Shown: positions 16,885 through 28,325, counted from the stretch's first letter. The stretch: DNA of 64,000 nt from Phanerochaete sordida (GCA_019973155.2 BPQB01000002.1:1116001-1180000), one strand, 5' to 3'. Numbers and translations are program-made. The notes: a model not told the origin generated them from the letters alone.

Positions 16885-17218
16885 ATGGCTTTCAACGAAA
16901 CGTCACCAGAGTTCCTCGCCAGTGCGCTGTCAAATATTTCGTCGGGGAATGTGCACTAACGTACCGCAGAGAAGCTCAAGGAGCGGGACGAACATGTCCG
17001 TGAGACCTGGATTCGCGCCATGGAGGCACGTATAGTGCGCGACAACCTGCAAAAGTGCTACCGGCTTGAGGGGGTCAACTACCTCGAGAACTGCAAGGAC
17101 ATCGCAGAGCGCTATGCGCAGATGTTGAAGGACAATAGGGTGAGTTGCGTGCTCCTTCGCATGACGATAGATATTGAGATTCTTCTAGGTGCAAGGGTTC
17201 AGGAACATTGACGTATAG
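16885..17218 (+). CDS. Mitochondrial complex I subunit, NDUFB10/PDSW-like
   Basis: 78-aa accessory subunit of NADH:ubiquinone oxidoreductase. Three exons: MAFNETSPEFLA, then an intron with CACTAAC branch point and CGCAG acceptor, then KKLKERDEHVRETWIRAMEA (with the split Lys), RIVRDNLQKCYRLEGVNYLE, NCKDIAERYAQMLKDNR, and after a GTGAGT...TCTAG intron VQGFRNIDV. The core with two cysteines (KCYR and ENCKD), the WIRxMEARxVRD run and the ERYxQMLK helix match what I know of the PDSW-type subunit (Neurospora 12.3 kDa). The first exon can be read through the intron, which would give a wrong N-terminus. The gene is convergent with TRAP-alpha. Confidence 0.78.
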
Positions 17219-17570
17219 AGAACACTAAACTACACCGCGTTCTTCATCTTCATGCACGCAGAACTCAATGTCTTGTGGGACACGTGCAGTGCTCCGCGTG
17301 CGATCCCGACACCATCCGGCCGCACAACCGCGCTGCTCTCGCGCCTTTCGACGCGTTTAGATCTCCTTGCACCCCCTTGACGTTCGGGACCGCTCTTTCA
17401 AGCTGCATCATTCAGAGGGCCCATTTACAGAATATCTCGGATTTATCATTCCCCATAACAGGCTACAAAAGATCGAAGAAGTACGCTAAGAGCAAGCAAT
17501 GCGAGCAATAGATATCAGCACCAGCGACGAGCTGCAACGCGGCCCATTTTGAACTGCGAACATTTCTCGA
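17219..17570. other. Intergenic between convergent genes, no gene seen
   Basis: Probable 3' UTRs of the complex I subunit and TRAP-alpha genes. Confidence 0.5.
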
Positions 17571-18697
17571 CTACTTCCTGCCCTTGCGCTTGCGACCCTC
17601 CGCGCCGCTTGCCTCGGGACCACTGGTCTCGTCGCCGCTTGTAGCGACGCCAGACTTGCCGCGGCGGGCCTTGGGCTTCTTGAGGTGGTGCTCGGGGATC
17701 CATTCCTCCTGGTAGCCACCCGCGCCGGTAGCGGTGACAGTGCCAACTGGTGCGCTGGGCGTCGGAACCTTGCGCTTCTTGGGCTGAGGAACGAATGTGA
17801 GGTAGGCAAAGTAGCCAAGACCGCCGAGGGAACCGAGAACGATGACATAGGTGATCCACCTGTACGAGGGAGTAATGAGCTATGCGCCACATGATGGCGG
17901 GCAATGCTACGTACATCTGTATGTCGAACCACGAACTCTCGGGCTCAACAACCCTGATAATTGAGTCGTAGGCCTGGACACGGTACTTCTCGCCCTGTAA
18001 ATAGAATTGAGAGGGGGTTTGAGTCACAAGACAGAGCGGGACATACGTCAGTCTCATGTTCTATCCAGATGTTGAGTCTCAAGTCTCCAGGCTGCAGACC
18101 TCGCCGTCAGAATTCTTCCGCCAGCGTAGCAGCGGTAAATCATACCTTGAACCTGGGAAAGTACGATCAGCGACATGCAGGTGATTAGAGAGATACAGAG
18201 CACTCACTCGCTGTAGAACGAATATGGCAGCTTCATTTGAGCTCCCTCCAGGAGAGGAACCTTGTACGCGAGCGCGGTAGTCTGTACAAACCTTCAGCGA
18301 CCTCTTCGACGAGTGTGAGAGGCTGTAGCACGTACGTTCTTCACCAGCTTGCCAGACTCGGGGTGGTGGAACGAGCCGGCGATGTTCTGAAGGGTTACAT
18401 TGCGCTCGGACTTGTTCTCGATGGTGACGATAATGTCATTCCGCTGGCCATTGACCACGTCTATGAACGCGGTGAGCACCAATCAAGCCAAACACCATCG
18501 AGTACGCACGAGCGAAGGCGTTGTCCTCCGGGAACGCAGCCGCGACGATGATCTCTGGCTCACCGGGGTTGGCGAGAGGAGCTGTGCGCAAAGGTCAGGG
18601 CCGTGTTCGGGGTGCACGGAGCGCAAGGCTTACACGCAGCGGCGAGCTGGCAGAGCGCAGCGAAGGCACTGAGGCCGAAGAGACTCTGGAAGCGCAT
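17571..18697 (-). CDS. Translocon-associated protein subunit alpha (TRAP-alpha/SSR1-like)
   Basis: Single-pass ER membrane protein of the TRAP complex that assists Sec61 translocation; fungal relatives include Irc22. ATG at 18697 opens a signal peptide (MRFQSLFGLSAFAALCQLAA). The lumenal domain contains PGEPEIIVAAAFPEDNAFA, GQRNDIIVTIENKSERNVTL with a possible N-glycosylation site (NVT), IAGSFHHPESGKLVKN, VPLLEGAQMKLPYSFYSE and FKPGDLRLNIWIEH. A single transmembrane segment (MWITYVIVLGSLGGLGYFAY) follows, then a short basic cytosolic tail ending GRKRKGRK. At least five short introns. The N-lumen/C-cytosol layout and the LPYSFY and DLRLNIW motifs are those of the TRAP-alpha family. Confidence 0.88.
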
Positions 18698-19084
18698 AGT
18701 GGATGAGTGGGCCGTATAACCAGGGAACCAGAGACCGGAGGGGGTAAGTGTCGACAAGGAGCGGATGCTAGGCGGATAGGTCCTCTCGCGTGCCACGTCC
18801 ACGCCAAACTCTCAGGCGCCTAATCGCGTGATGGAGCCGCGGTTCCTGGAAGCTGGAGCCGTGCCCGCATTTCACTCCAGGGGTGCAAGTTCTCGACAAG
18901 GATGGTATATTACGCGTACGATGCACAGAGACCAAGACAAATACAGTGGATAGCTTAGCGAGAGCGGAACGAATGATAGGTGAAAGCGATAGTGTAGTGA
19001 ACTCGCGACGTGTCGCGAATGATTTCCCCAGATCTTCACAACCAGGTGAACTTCTATAGCCAAGAAAGGAGCCGCGGATGCTTG
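18698..19084. other. Promoter region of TRAP-alpha and 3' flank of swd2
   Basis: Both neighbours are on the minus strand. No gene was recognised here. Confidence 0.5.
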
Positions 19085-20455
19085 TTATGAGGCAGATTTT
19101 TTCTTCAACAGGTCCTTAGCAGTCTCCTCGGGGTCCGGAGAGGTATCCGGAAGCCAGAATGTCTGCATTGAACATGGGTCAGCGGTAGCAAGACGTCAGT
19201 AAGAGGGAGCGTACCAATTCAGCACCGGCTGTGCACATCATCGCAAGGCGCGGGTTGAACTTCACGCAGCGAGTGGGACCAGGATGCCCGTCCAGCTTTG
19301 TGATAGGCTGCAGTCGCAGCGGGTGCGCCTTTAGGTCTATCGGTCCTTCCTTCACTGGCAGGTTTTGGACGTCCCAGACCATGACCTTGCCATCGAGGCT
19401 TCCACCAACGACGAACTTGCTGTCTGGCGTCCACGAGACTTCCTCCCCGCTGATTCCGCGCTGAGGCTCGATGCTCTCCTTCGCGTTCAGCTTTCGCCGT
19501 TCCAGCCCGACATGCCCCTCGAGCTTCGCGAGCAGGTGACCTTCGAACGCGTCCAATACGTAATGTGCGTTCCCGGAGCAGCCCACAAGGAGGTACTTTC
19601 CATTTGACGAGAAAGCGAGCGAAGTCATGTAGATTGGGCGGGGCGGGTAGCTGATGAGGGCAAGTGTGGGGTCGTCTAGGGTGATCACAAGGAAAGGAGC
19701 CTTGTCAAAGTTGGCTTGGTCGTAGAGGAGGATTCGTGCGTAGGTATTCACGCCTACGGCGAACACAAGTCCAGACGCGTCGTACGCGACCACCGGCGGC
19801 GCTGGTAGGTTCAGCAGCCCGCGACAGTGTGGAGAACGGAGGTCCCATAGACGTACTGTCTTGTCCATCGAGCCAGACATGAAGCCGTCGTCCACAGGCG
19901 ATACTTCGAGAGAGACGACCTTGTCCTTGTGGCCCTTGAAGTACTGCAGGTATTTATTGTCGTGCAAGGAGTGGTACCGGATGGTGTCGTCTTCCTTCGT
20001 GGACGCGTGCACAATGGTGGTCTGCTTGTGTGTGAAGCGTGGTAGGTCAACACCATACTTCTTTGAGTAGAGGGTCTTCAGAGGCCTGTCCGAACGCTTA
20101 GCCACACGCACGGGACACGGAGCTAACGGGAACTTGCTTGCCAGTCTTGCAACTATACAGGCGGAATGTTTCGTCCTCTCCTGCGGTTATCACTTGACTT
20201 CCACTGTCGTCGAAACTGAGACCAGTAAGGTGTTTCTGCTCCGTCTGGGGTGGACGGCCGTTGAAGGAGCTTGGGGAAGGTGGTGGCGGTGACTCTATGG
20301 CACTCTTGAATATCTTGGCTGGTTTCAGCCGTGTCTAAGAGCTCCCTGTTAGTATATTCTCGAAGTATACGCATAAAACCCACCATAATCTGTGGGCTGA
20401 GTCCGAGCGTCGCGGCAGCCTGGCCATTGTGGGTATTTGATGGTCCCGCCGCCAT
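19085..20455 (-). CDS. SWD2: Swd2/WDR82-like WD40 protein (COMPASS and termination complex subunit)
   Basis: WD40 scaffold shared by the Set1/COMPASS H3K4 methyltransferase and the mRNA 3'-end processing machinery. Start MAAGPSNTHNGQAAATLGLS at 20455. After a GTGGGT...TTAG intron come RLKPAKIFKSAIES and HLTGLSFDDSGSQVITAGED, ETFRLYSCKTGK. A 52-nt GC-AG intron (20086-20137) joins this to PLKTLYSKKYGVDLPRF. Then KYLQYFKGHKDKVVSLEVSP, GSMDKTVRLWDLRSPHCRGLL, VFAVGVNTY and SWTPDSKFVVGGSLDGKVMVWD. The last intron precedes TFWLPDTSPDPEETAKDLLK ending KKSAS. The YSKKYGV..RFTH..T motif is diagnostic of Swd2/WDR82. About 370 aa. Confidence 0.9.
20086..20137 (-). other. GC-AG intron of swd2
   Basis: Donor GCAAGT, branch-like GGCTAAG, acceptor ACAG; 52 nt. 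It is the only junction found that keeps the frame from CKTGK into LKTLYSKKYGV. Confidence 0.75.
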
Positions 20456-20555
20456 GAAGGTGTTGGAAGAGCTGTGAAGCGCCCAATACGCATTTTGGCC
20501 CGCGACCTTGACCTTGCTTCACGTCCCTTTCCACTCTCTCTGACACGCACACGAA
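20456..20555. promoter_or_regulatory. 100-bp bidirectional promoter of swd2 and rpb5
   Basis: Only this sequence lies between the two start codons, which point away from each other. It must hold both core promoters and 5' leaders unless the transcripts overlap. Confidence 0.7.
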
Positions 20556-21451
20556 ATGGCCGACCAGGACGAAACCGCGAAGCTTTGGAAGGTCAACCGC
20601 ACGATTCACGAGCTGGTCAAGGACAGAGTTGGTGTAGCTCAAAGCGTGGACGCGGCGAGAGGCTCATTCTATGCTCATTAGGGCTTCCAAGTCTCGGACG
20701 ATGAGATTCACATGGACCTTGCCACCTTCCGGTCGCACTACGGGAACCAGTCTGGTACGATAGAGTGAGTGGAAGCATTCTACGTTGCGCGAAGATACTC
20801 AATGACTGTAATGTAGCCGAAGTCAGCTCAACTTCTTCACGAACCACCAGAATAACCCAATGGAGCAAATCTTTATCTTCTTCTCGGATGAGAAGAGTGT
20901 GGGTGTGAAGACAATGAGAAAGTGCGTGTACTCAAACTATGCACTCAGGACATGGGTTGCTGACTGCCAGACCAGACTGCTCGGTATACTGGAGGAAAAG
21001 AGCATTCAGCGGGGTATCATCGTCTTCCCCGGAAACATGACACCATCTGCACGGAAGGTGCGCCAGCTTGCTTGTTGTGTTGCACCAGTTACCGAATATT
21101 TTGTCCTTCTCTCAGGTTATCGTGGCCATGGCGTCACAATACAAGCTCGAGGAGTTCTCAGAGGCCGACCTTCTCGTGAACATTACACACCATACCCTGG
21201 TCCCAAAACACGACGTCCTCACGCCCGAACAGAAGAAAACCTTGTTGGAGAGATAGTACGCGTATCGCCCTGTCCATTCTCTGTTGACTCTAACACTCCG
21301 TAATAGCCGGCTAAAGGAGACTCAGCTGCCCCGTATCCAGCTGGCGGATCCTGTGGCGCGTTACTACGGCCTGCGACGTGGGCAAGTCGTCAAAATTACC
21401 CGACCAAGTGAAACCAGCGGTCGTTACGCCAGCTACCGCATTTGCTTCTAG
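20556..21451 (+). CDS. RPB5: RNA polymerase subunit Rpb5 (shared by Pol I, II and III)
   Basis: Common subunit of the three nuclear RNA polymerases, about 225 aa from five or six exons. Start [20 protein letters not shown] at 20556. The jaw domain reads [40 protein letters not shown], then [18 protein letters not shown]. The conserved C-terminal assembly domain is [57 protein letters not shown] and [20 protein letters not shown], ending SYRICF where most species have SYRICL or similar. No break. The match is essentially end to end, so the call is secure. Confidence 0.96.
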
Positions 21452-21810
21452 TTTCCTGGGGCTCACTACGGTCTGTAGCCCTGCACATCGGTCTCCGCCG
21501 CCCGGATCATTGGGAGGTCTCATCCAGTTTGGGTCGCTCCTTGTATCGCTCGCACTCTTTCATTCCCTGCACCGTGTATACTCCTATTGCTATCGTGCTA
21601 ATTGCAGACATGTACTTTCGTGATCTGTCTCATGTCCGTGACACGACTGGTGGGTCGCTGGGAGGATCTACGATCCGGGTACAAGTGAGTGAACGGAGTT
21701 TTTGTCCTTCCGTGCTTTGCGCTCAACGGCTCCTTCCAGGTGTGGGCAGCTCTGTGAAACCGCTCTCGACTCGGCTGCGAATATTTCGCACAGCCGCCGG
21801 CGATGGATTA
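21452..21810. other. 3' flank of rpb5, no gene seen
   Basis: Probable 3' UTR and spacer before the MITE. Short open frames here have no coding character. Confidence 0.5.
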
Positions 21811-22126
21811 CTGTAGCGGAGTGTACGGTACAAACCGCCCGGGGTGCGTTACGCTTCGACTTGCCCTCCGAGCTACAAACCGGCCTCATATTTTGAGCGA
21901 ATTTGAGGTTTTCTGGCTGGGTTCTGCTATCCCAGACGACGATAGAGACTGATAATGGAGAAAATGACAAGGAAGAAGCAGAATGTCCGCTCAAAACGCG
22001 AGGATTGCCTGTATCATGTCAATTTTGGCATGGTTTGGGCTCAGAAGCGTTACGAAAAGGCTGGAATAACAAACCGAAAAGGGGGTGCGTTATGCGTTAC
22101 GGTTTGTACCGTACACTCCGCTACAG
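21811..22126. mobile_element. 316-bp MITE with 27-bp perfect terminal inverted repeats
   Basis: The first 27 bases (21811-21837, starting CTGTAGCGGAGTGTACGG) are the exact reverse complement of the last 27 (22100-22126, ending CCGTACACTCCGCTACAG). The dinucleotide TA lies directly outside both ends (21809-21810 and 22127-22128), as expected for a target duplication of Tc1/mariner-type elements. A GGGGTGCGTTA motif is repeated just inside both ends in direct orientation. The interior has no coding frame, so the element is non-autonomous. Perfect ends suggest recent insertion. The superfamily is inferred from the TA flanks only. Confidence 0.82.
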
Positions 22127-24109
22127 TACATACCGGCAGGTTATTACCTGAGAGGCGACATCTGAACTTTCAAACTGCCACGGGCTTGAGCGTCCTACTC
22201 CGCCACCAAAGCCGGCTCGTGCTCGAGTCTGAGTTTGGCTGACGATCGTGCATTCCGCTAGAGTGTGCTTGGGCAGGGAGAACGCGCTCCTGACCGGTTC
22301 TACTGCATAGTATACCGTTCCAAGAGCCCGCACAAAACGAAGATGGTACGCACTTTTTCTCTGGAGGGCAGAACGTCGACCTATTCACTATCGCTGCGTC
22401 ATTGGGACAGCTTCGAGCGACGGGGAAGGTCCGGTCCCGAGTCTTCGCTGGGGCGGGATTTGCCCGTTCGCGCCCTCGTTGCTCCATCATGCTAGTCCCT
22501 ACCTGCTACAACACTGCCCCCACGCCAAATGTTGTCCTTGAGTCGCCAGCCTGAGCAACGCCCCACTCCCCTGCCACGGCTTAATTTCCGGGTTGCCACA
22601 GAGCTCTAGGCGGAAGTTTCAGGACGGCCCGCACATCGTGAGTCTTTTTCGGGTCCCTTTTCGTCGTCGTCTGCTCAAGAGGCGGCGGGACGCCTATGTC
22701 GTTTAGATCGAAAGAGGTGAAGAGTTGCGCTCTGGCGGTCCACGCAAGGTTAGTTCATGGACCGGGCGTACGATGCTCTCGTGCGCATGCTGGTGGGTAC
22801 CTCCCACGACGGCGCAATGGTACCAGCCACCGCCGGCGAAATCGCAATGGCCTTTCACCTCGTGCGTTGCAGTCCTTCCCCTGCCAAGTCCTGATACACC
22901 GCCTTCGAACGCGAGGTACGTTGTGTACCGAGCGACCGGATCTTCTGCCTCCGTAGGCATTGCCACGAGCAGGGCGAGAAAGCCACATGGACAAGGCTCC
23001 TAAACGCGGATGTCCTTTGTGGCGTCGGCGGTGTTATCGCATGTTTTACATTTCCCGGAGCCCCCTCACAGTGGTTCTCGATTCAGATCATCCACCCCCA
23101 AGCCCTGCCCCGCCAATACGACCTAACGATATGTGCTGGCCGCATTGATCTGCACAGCGACAGCTTCGTGCGCAGCAGTCGCAGCGGGCCAGAATTGTAC
23201 CCATGCTGACCCGCGGGTGCAGGAAGTCCGTGGTCGGACAGCCCGCGAGCCAGCGACGGGCGATGGACGTCATGTACGACTACACACGCGCCAGCAAATG
23301 CATCCACCCCGGCTGTGGCGTGGTCGCCTCCGTACCAAGACGCCCAAGATCCCATTTTCGATCATTCCGAACGGGATCTCGGGAGAAGGACTCCAAGTGC
23401 AGCAGGGACCTTGCCAGGACCGGCGGCGACTGCAGAACACGCTCCGTAGCCATGTCCTCGCGGACGCGATTTCCGCGTTTCACAAGCGGCGTCCTCTGAC
23501 GTGATGGACATGCCCAAGGCACGGTTTGCTCGTCACCGTCGCCGACATCATCTGCAAGGGCAGCGCGCTGTTCGCCACAATCACGAACTTTGTATGTACA
23601 CCATGCGGCTCATACTTTTCCTCGCTAATTATACGCGCGCCGTGGGTCTTGCGCAGCAGGCTCTATCTTCCACAGCAGCAGAGGTCTTCCTTTTTTTTTG
23701 GGTCAGCGCTGCAGAAGAGTTATCTTTGTCAATGTCCATTGATATCTGGTCTGCCTATCCCAAGAGGCTCCGCAAAAACATTTCAGGTAAGCCCTGGGTC
23801 CTCAGCAGCGATTGCAACGCTAAACCCTGAGCTTAGGATGCCGGCGGTAGACGCGCTCCAGATCGGTGTCGTACACACGGAGCCAGCTTGATACGCTCCA
23901 CCGACACCTCCGGGTGGGCCGTCGGTCACTACGCGGCGGTCCTCTCTGGACACTCGCATGATGCACGGTTGCACGGTTTTTCAGCATACTACCTCATGTC
24001 GTAAACTTACGGCTTGCGCTCGAGGAATATAAAAACTACGCCCACTCACCGTCCTTCTCATTGTAACTCGCTCAGCTCTCACAGCCCATCAACGGACACT
24101 CACGCAAAC
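22127..24109. other. Gene-poor 2-kb stretch, possible gene remnant
   Basis: No recognisable gene. Between about 22757 and 23160 one frame reads protein-like text (LVRMLVGTSHDGAMVPATAG and, after a GTACGT...CGTAG gap, CGVGGVIACFTFPGAPSQWF) but it is soon interrupted by stops and I could not build a sensible spliced model. A T-run sits at about 23690. The last 100 bp are the promoter of the terpene synthase at 24110. Confidence 0.4.
24028..24034 (+). promoter_or_regulatory. TATA box of the first terpene synthase
   Basis: TATAAAA, about 80 bp before the ATG at 24110, a normal fungal distance. Confidence 0.65.
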
Positions 24110-25217
24110 ATGCGCTCGTTCACCCTCCCCGACCTCCTCGCCGTCTGCCCCCTCGTGGGCTCCACAAACCCGCACTACGCTAAGGCCGCCCGCGAGTCGT
24201 CCGCGTGGGTCGACGGCTACCGCCTGTTCAGCGATCGCAAACGCGCGTACTTCATCCAGGGCAGCAACGAGCTGCTCGTCTCGCACACGTACCCGTACGC
24301 GGGCTACGAGCAGTTTCGCACCTGCTGCGACTTCGTGAACCTGCTCTTCGTCGTCGACGAGGTCAGCGACGCCCAGGACGGCCGCGGCGCGCGCGACACC
24401 GGCGCCGTCTTCCTCAACGTCATGCGCGACCCCGCCTGGGACGACGGCTCCGCGCTCGCGCAGATGACCCGCGAGTACGTCCCGCGCCCGCCCGCCCGGC
24501 GATGTGTGCTCACACAAGGACAGGTTCCGGGCGCGCTTCATGAAGTTCGCAGGCCCGAACAGCGCGCGGCGCTTCCTCGTGCACTGCAAGGACTATGTCG
24601 ACGCCGTCGCGCGCGAGGCGGAGCTCCGCGAGGCGGGCGAGGTCCTCGGCGTAGAGCCCTTCAAGCACCTCCGCCGCGAGAACAGCGCGATCCGCCTCTG
24701 CTTCGGCCTCTTCGAGTTCGCGCTCGGCGTCGACCTGCCCGACGCCGTCTTCGCGGACGAGGCCTTCATGGCGCTGTACTGGCAGGCCGCGGACATGGTC
24801 TGCTGGGCAAACGTACGTCTCTTCCGCTCTGCGCGCCGCTGCCGACGCTGATCCCGCGCGCAGGACGTGTACTCGTACAGCATGGAGCACGCGCGCGGTA
24901 TTGACGGCAACAACATCGTGACGGTGCTCATGCAGGCGCGCGGCGTCGGCCTGCAGGGCGCCGCGGACCTCGTCGGCGCGCACTTCGCGCAGCTCATGCA
25001 GGACTTCGTGCGCACGAAGCGCGCGCTGCCGTCCTGGGGCCTCGCGCTCGACACCGCCGTCGCGGCGTACGTCGCCGCCATGGAGCACTGGGTCATCGGC
25101 AACCTCGAGTGGAGCTTCGAGACGCAGCGGTACTTCGGGCCTATGCACGCCGAGATCAAGGGCACGCGCCTCGTGGTACTTCGGCCCGTCGAGGACAGCT
25201 CCGATGAGGACGAGTAA
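24110..25217 (+). CDS. Sesquiterpene synthase 1 (class I terpene cyclase)
   Basis: Cyclises farnesyl diphosphate to a sesquiterpene in the cytosol; product unknown. 335 aa from three exons with introns 24475-24523 and 24813-24863. Start [20 protein letters not shown] at 24110. The Asp-rich metal site is DEVSD (in [12 protein letters not shown]), the D(E)xxD form common in basidiomycete enzymes. The second metal site (NSE triad) is [13 protein letters not shown], restored by the second intron. The effector/C-terminal region reads [11 protein letters not shown] and the protein ends DSSDEDE. Length and motif spacing match basidiomycete cyclases. The first intron removes a Pro/Arg-rich stretch that would otherwise break the F-R-A-R-F helix. 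It is tail to tail with a second synthase; the two share intron positions, so they are paralogues. Confidence 0.95.
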
Positions 25218-25570
25218 CGGCTCGAGTGACGACACGAGTATGTCGCCACAAATTCAGGGGATTGAGTCTAGCTGACATACTTCCAGGTCCCGTCACTGCC
25301 ATCTTGATGTTTACGTTCTTATCTATCTGACCCGCAGCTGTCTCTCAAAATTGTATGGTACTGTTCCGACTGGCGAGAACTGTATGTATAACACAAACGT
25401 ACACAGATGTACACAGCTTCTGAATCTGATATGTATGGCTTTTGTATCTAAGAACGCGGTCATCGGAGGCTCCAGTCGACTAGCGACGGTGATCATTCAG
25501 GAAACAGACCGGAATGGAACAAGGTTAGGTCAGGCAGCTCATGCAGACGCGTGAGACGCGGGCACAATGC
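25218..25570. other. Shared 3' spacer of the two terpene synthases
   Basis: Somewhat AT-rich, between two convergent stop codons. Nothing else is seen. Confidence 0.5.
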
Positions 25571-26743
25571 TCAGTCGTCGAGTACCCTGGGAGGGGAGAG
25601 TTCGACGACCAGGGTCTCCCTGACCTTGAGGTGGTTCTTGCCGAAGTAGCGACGGGTGCCGAAGCTCCACTCGAGGTTGCCCGCGACCCAGGCCTCCATG
25701 GCCATGATGTGCTGGCTGCAAGGGCATCAGTCACCGTGCGCCCGCGTCGGAATGATGGGCGACTCACGCGACGATCGCGTCCAGTTCCTGGCCGAAGGAC
25801 GGCAGGCGGGCCTTGTTCGCCTCGAAGCTGTCCGCGAGCTCCTTGAAGTGCACGCCGACCGCGTCGGCCGCGCCCTGCAGGTCGAGGCCGCGCGCGCGCT
25901 GGAGCACGGTCAGGATGTTGTTCGTGAGGTGCCCCATGGACTGCTCCATGTCGTACGAGTACACGTCCTGCGGCGGCGTCAGCGGCGTGCAGTGCAGAGG
26001 GGCGCGAGCGACTCACGTTCGCCCAGCAGACCATGTCGACGGCGGCGAGGTGCATCTCCATGTAGACCGCGTGCTCGAAGACCTCGTCGGGCAGGTCCAT
26101 GTTGAGTAAGTAGCCGAAGAGGCCGAAGCAGTAGCGCACGGCGCTGTTCTCGCGGCGGAGCGGGTCGTACGAGGCGAGGTCGAGCACGACGTTCTTCTCG
26201 CGCAGCTCCGCCTCCCTGGCAAAGCCAAGGACGTAGTCCTCGGAGTGCTTGAGGAAACGGCGGGTCGTGGCGGGCCCGGCGTACGGGAAGAAACGCTTCT
26301 TGAAGCTGAGTGGCCGGGGCGGTCAGTGAGCAGAACGAATGGCGGGAAGAATTAGCGTACTCCTTCGTCATCCTGCAGAGGACAGAGCCGTCGTCGAAGC
26401 TGTCGTCCTTCATGGTGTTCAGGAAGCTCATGCCGGTGGCGAGCGCGTCCTGGCCGTTCTGCTCGTCGCTGATCTCGTCGATGGTGAAGAGAAGGTTGAC
26501 AAAGTCGCAGGCGGTGCGGAGCTGCTCGAGCCCGGCGTAGGGGTACGCCCAGGCGCAGAGGAGCTCGCTGCCGCCCTCCTTGAAGAACTCGAGCTTCTTG
26601 CCCTTGAGGGCGTTGAAGCTGAGGACCCACTCCTTGGACGCGGCGGCCGCGGCGGCGTGGTGCGGGTTGAAGCGGGCCTTGAAGGGGCAAAGCGGGTGCA
26701 GGTCGGGGAGGCGGTAGGAGCGAAGAGTAGAGAAAGAAGACAT
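25571..26743 (-). CDS. Sesquiterpene synthase 2 (class I terpene cyclase)
   Basis: Paralogue of the enzyme at 24110-25217, about 345 aa, four exons. Start MSSFSTLRSYRLPDLHPLCP at 26743. Metal site DEISD (FTIDEISDEQNG); NSE triad NDVYSYDMEQSMG, formed across an intron; tail EWSFGTRRYFGKNH and ending PPRVLDD. The first intron (GTACGC...CACTCAG) and the NSE intron sit at the same places as in synthase 1; an additional intron near 25720 splits the HIMAMEAWVAGN helix. Divergence between the two proteins is considerable (different N-termini and hinge residues), so different products are likely. The promoter region faces the cystathionine lyase-mevalonate kinase gene 1.6 kb away. Confidence 0.95.
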
Positions 26744-28325
26744 CTTGTGAGTGCTGTGGACGGTTCGAAAGACAAGAGAAGTAGTTCTGCTGGTTTGCTG
26801 CTCTCAGTCTCGTCGTCCAGCTTAAGTAGCACTGCATAGTGAGCGGTGCTTTGGGCTGCATTCTCGACGAGAGCGACGTGGTTTCACTTCGGCCTACTGA
26901 CAAGTGTCCTGATGTCGAGTCCGATGTGGTGCAGATGGCATACGTCGGGCGCGTTGTGTCACCCATAGCAAGCGATGTTCAGTTACGGTATTCTAGGAAC
27001 TGGCAGTAATGAACGCCTACACTGGGTAGATTAAAGCACTCACCTTCGCGTACCGGCGTTGCATTCCTGGACGGACATAGGACAATGGCTCGGGCATGGT
27101 GCAGCGCCCAAAGTCATCCCAACAACTATCATCCTCCGCGTCGGCAATAGACCCACAGATACACGGTCTTACTTACCGGAATGGTGCACCTTGTTGTCAT
27201 TGACGATCGAATACCTCCGGGGGTTCGGCGTACACCCGCCGCAAGTAGGGATGCCCGGCACGGCAATCATAGCAGCTGCGCGGCATTCCGATAGCCCTGG
27301 CACTGCAGTAAAGGATCATCGGAAATTCATGAGCATGGTAGAATGGATCTGTGCGAACATGAAGATGATAGTCGTCATACCAGGCTGAAGACGGTGAAGT
27401 TGGCATCTGTCTTTCAAGACAGTTAGCAACTGGTGGACACCGTGCAAAGATCCGCTACGGGCGGTAGAAAAAGAAAGAAGACAGGGTGTATAGAAAGGCA
27501 GAGAATGTGGACAAGATGTAAGCTTGTGGCAAGGACGGAGGGAATTGGACTTGGTGAAGCGGCGGACGAAAGCCTGGGCGCCAAAAGCATGGCCAATTGC
27601 GGACGACTTTGTGGCGTCCTGAACCGCGCTTCTTATTCTCACGGTGGACAGCTGAAGCGACCCTGCATCTCCGAGCACCGACCAAAGCGTGTGACCCCAA
27701 CGTCGCCTCGACAGAGAATTGGCTGGAAAATGTCTGTGCAGAGAGCGAGCAGAAGGGTTAGGGAATGGAGGCCAAGAGGTCCGGGGTACCTCGGCAGAGC
27801 GAGCACAACGTGAGCAAGGCTCGCCACCCACGCACTACGCGTACGGCAAAGTCGAGGTTCGCTATAGGACGCGACACCGCTTTCCGGCTCCCGAGAGGTG
27901 CGGAGACTCCAGCGACAGCGAGGCCGGCGTATCAGCCCGAAGCCGACGGGCGTTGGCACACCCATCCGAAAAGATTGCGAGCCGGATTTGTGCGAGCCTC
28001 GTAACAAAACGGCCACGGGTTTCTTGGACACCCTGTGATGGGACGGCGAGCGGTTCCCATGGGGTGGTGAGAAGGGATGGACGGAGTAAGAGCAGGAGGA
28101 CCGCACGAGGGCGCCTAAACGGAAGCGGGGCAAGCGAAAGGCGCTAACGGCATGGTGTGATCATTGCAAGTCGAGTAAACTTGAAGCGCCAGCAGCCATG
28201 GCGAGACCTTTTGACTCGAACCTCCATCTCCACGCTCGGTCGACGCCCAGGTGGTCTGAGGAACGACGCTAGAGGACATAAAACCCATTTCGCCACCACC
28301 CACGCCTCCAACAGCCCTAGCACTC
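26744..28325. other. 1.6-kb divergent intergenic region, no gene seen
   Basis: Lies between the start codons of terpene synthase 2 and the lyase-kinase fusion, so it carries both promoters. Several open frames of 120-170 codons exist on both strands near 27400-28140, but they are Arg/Ser/Pro-rich, overlap each other and lack motifs. CATAAAA near 28279 may serve as a TATA element for the fusion gene. Confidence 0.45.
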
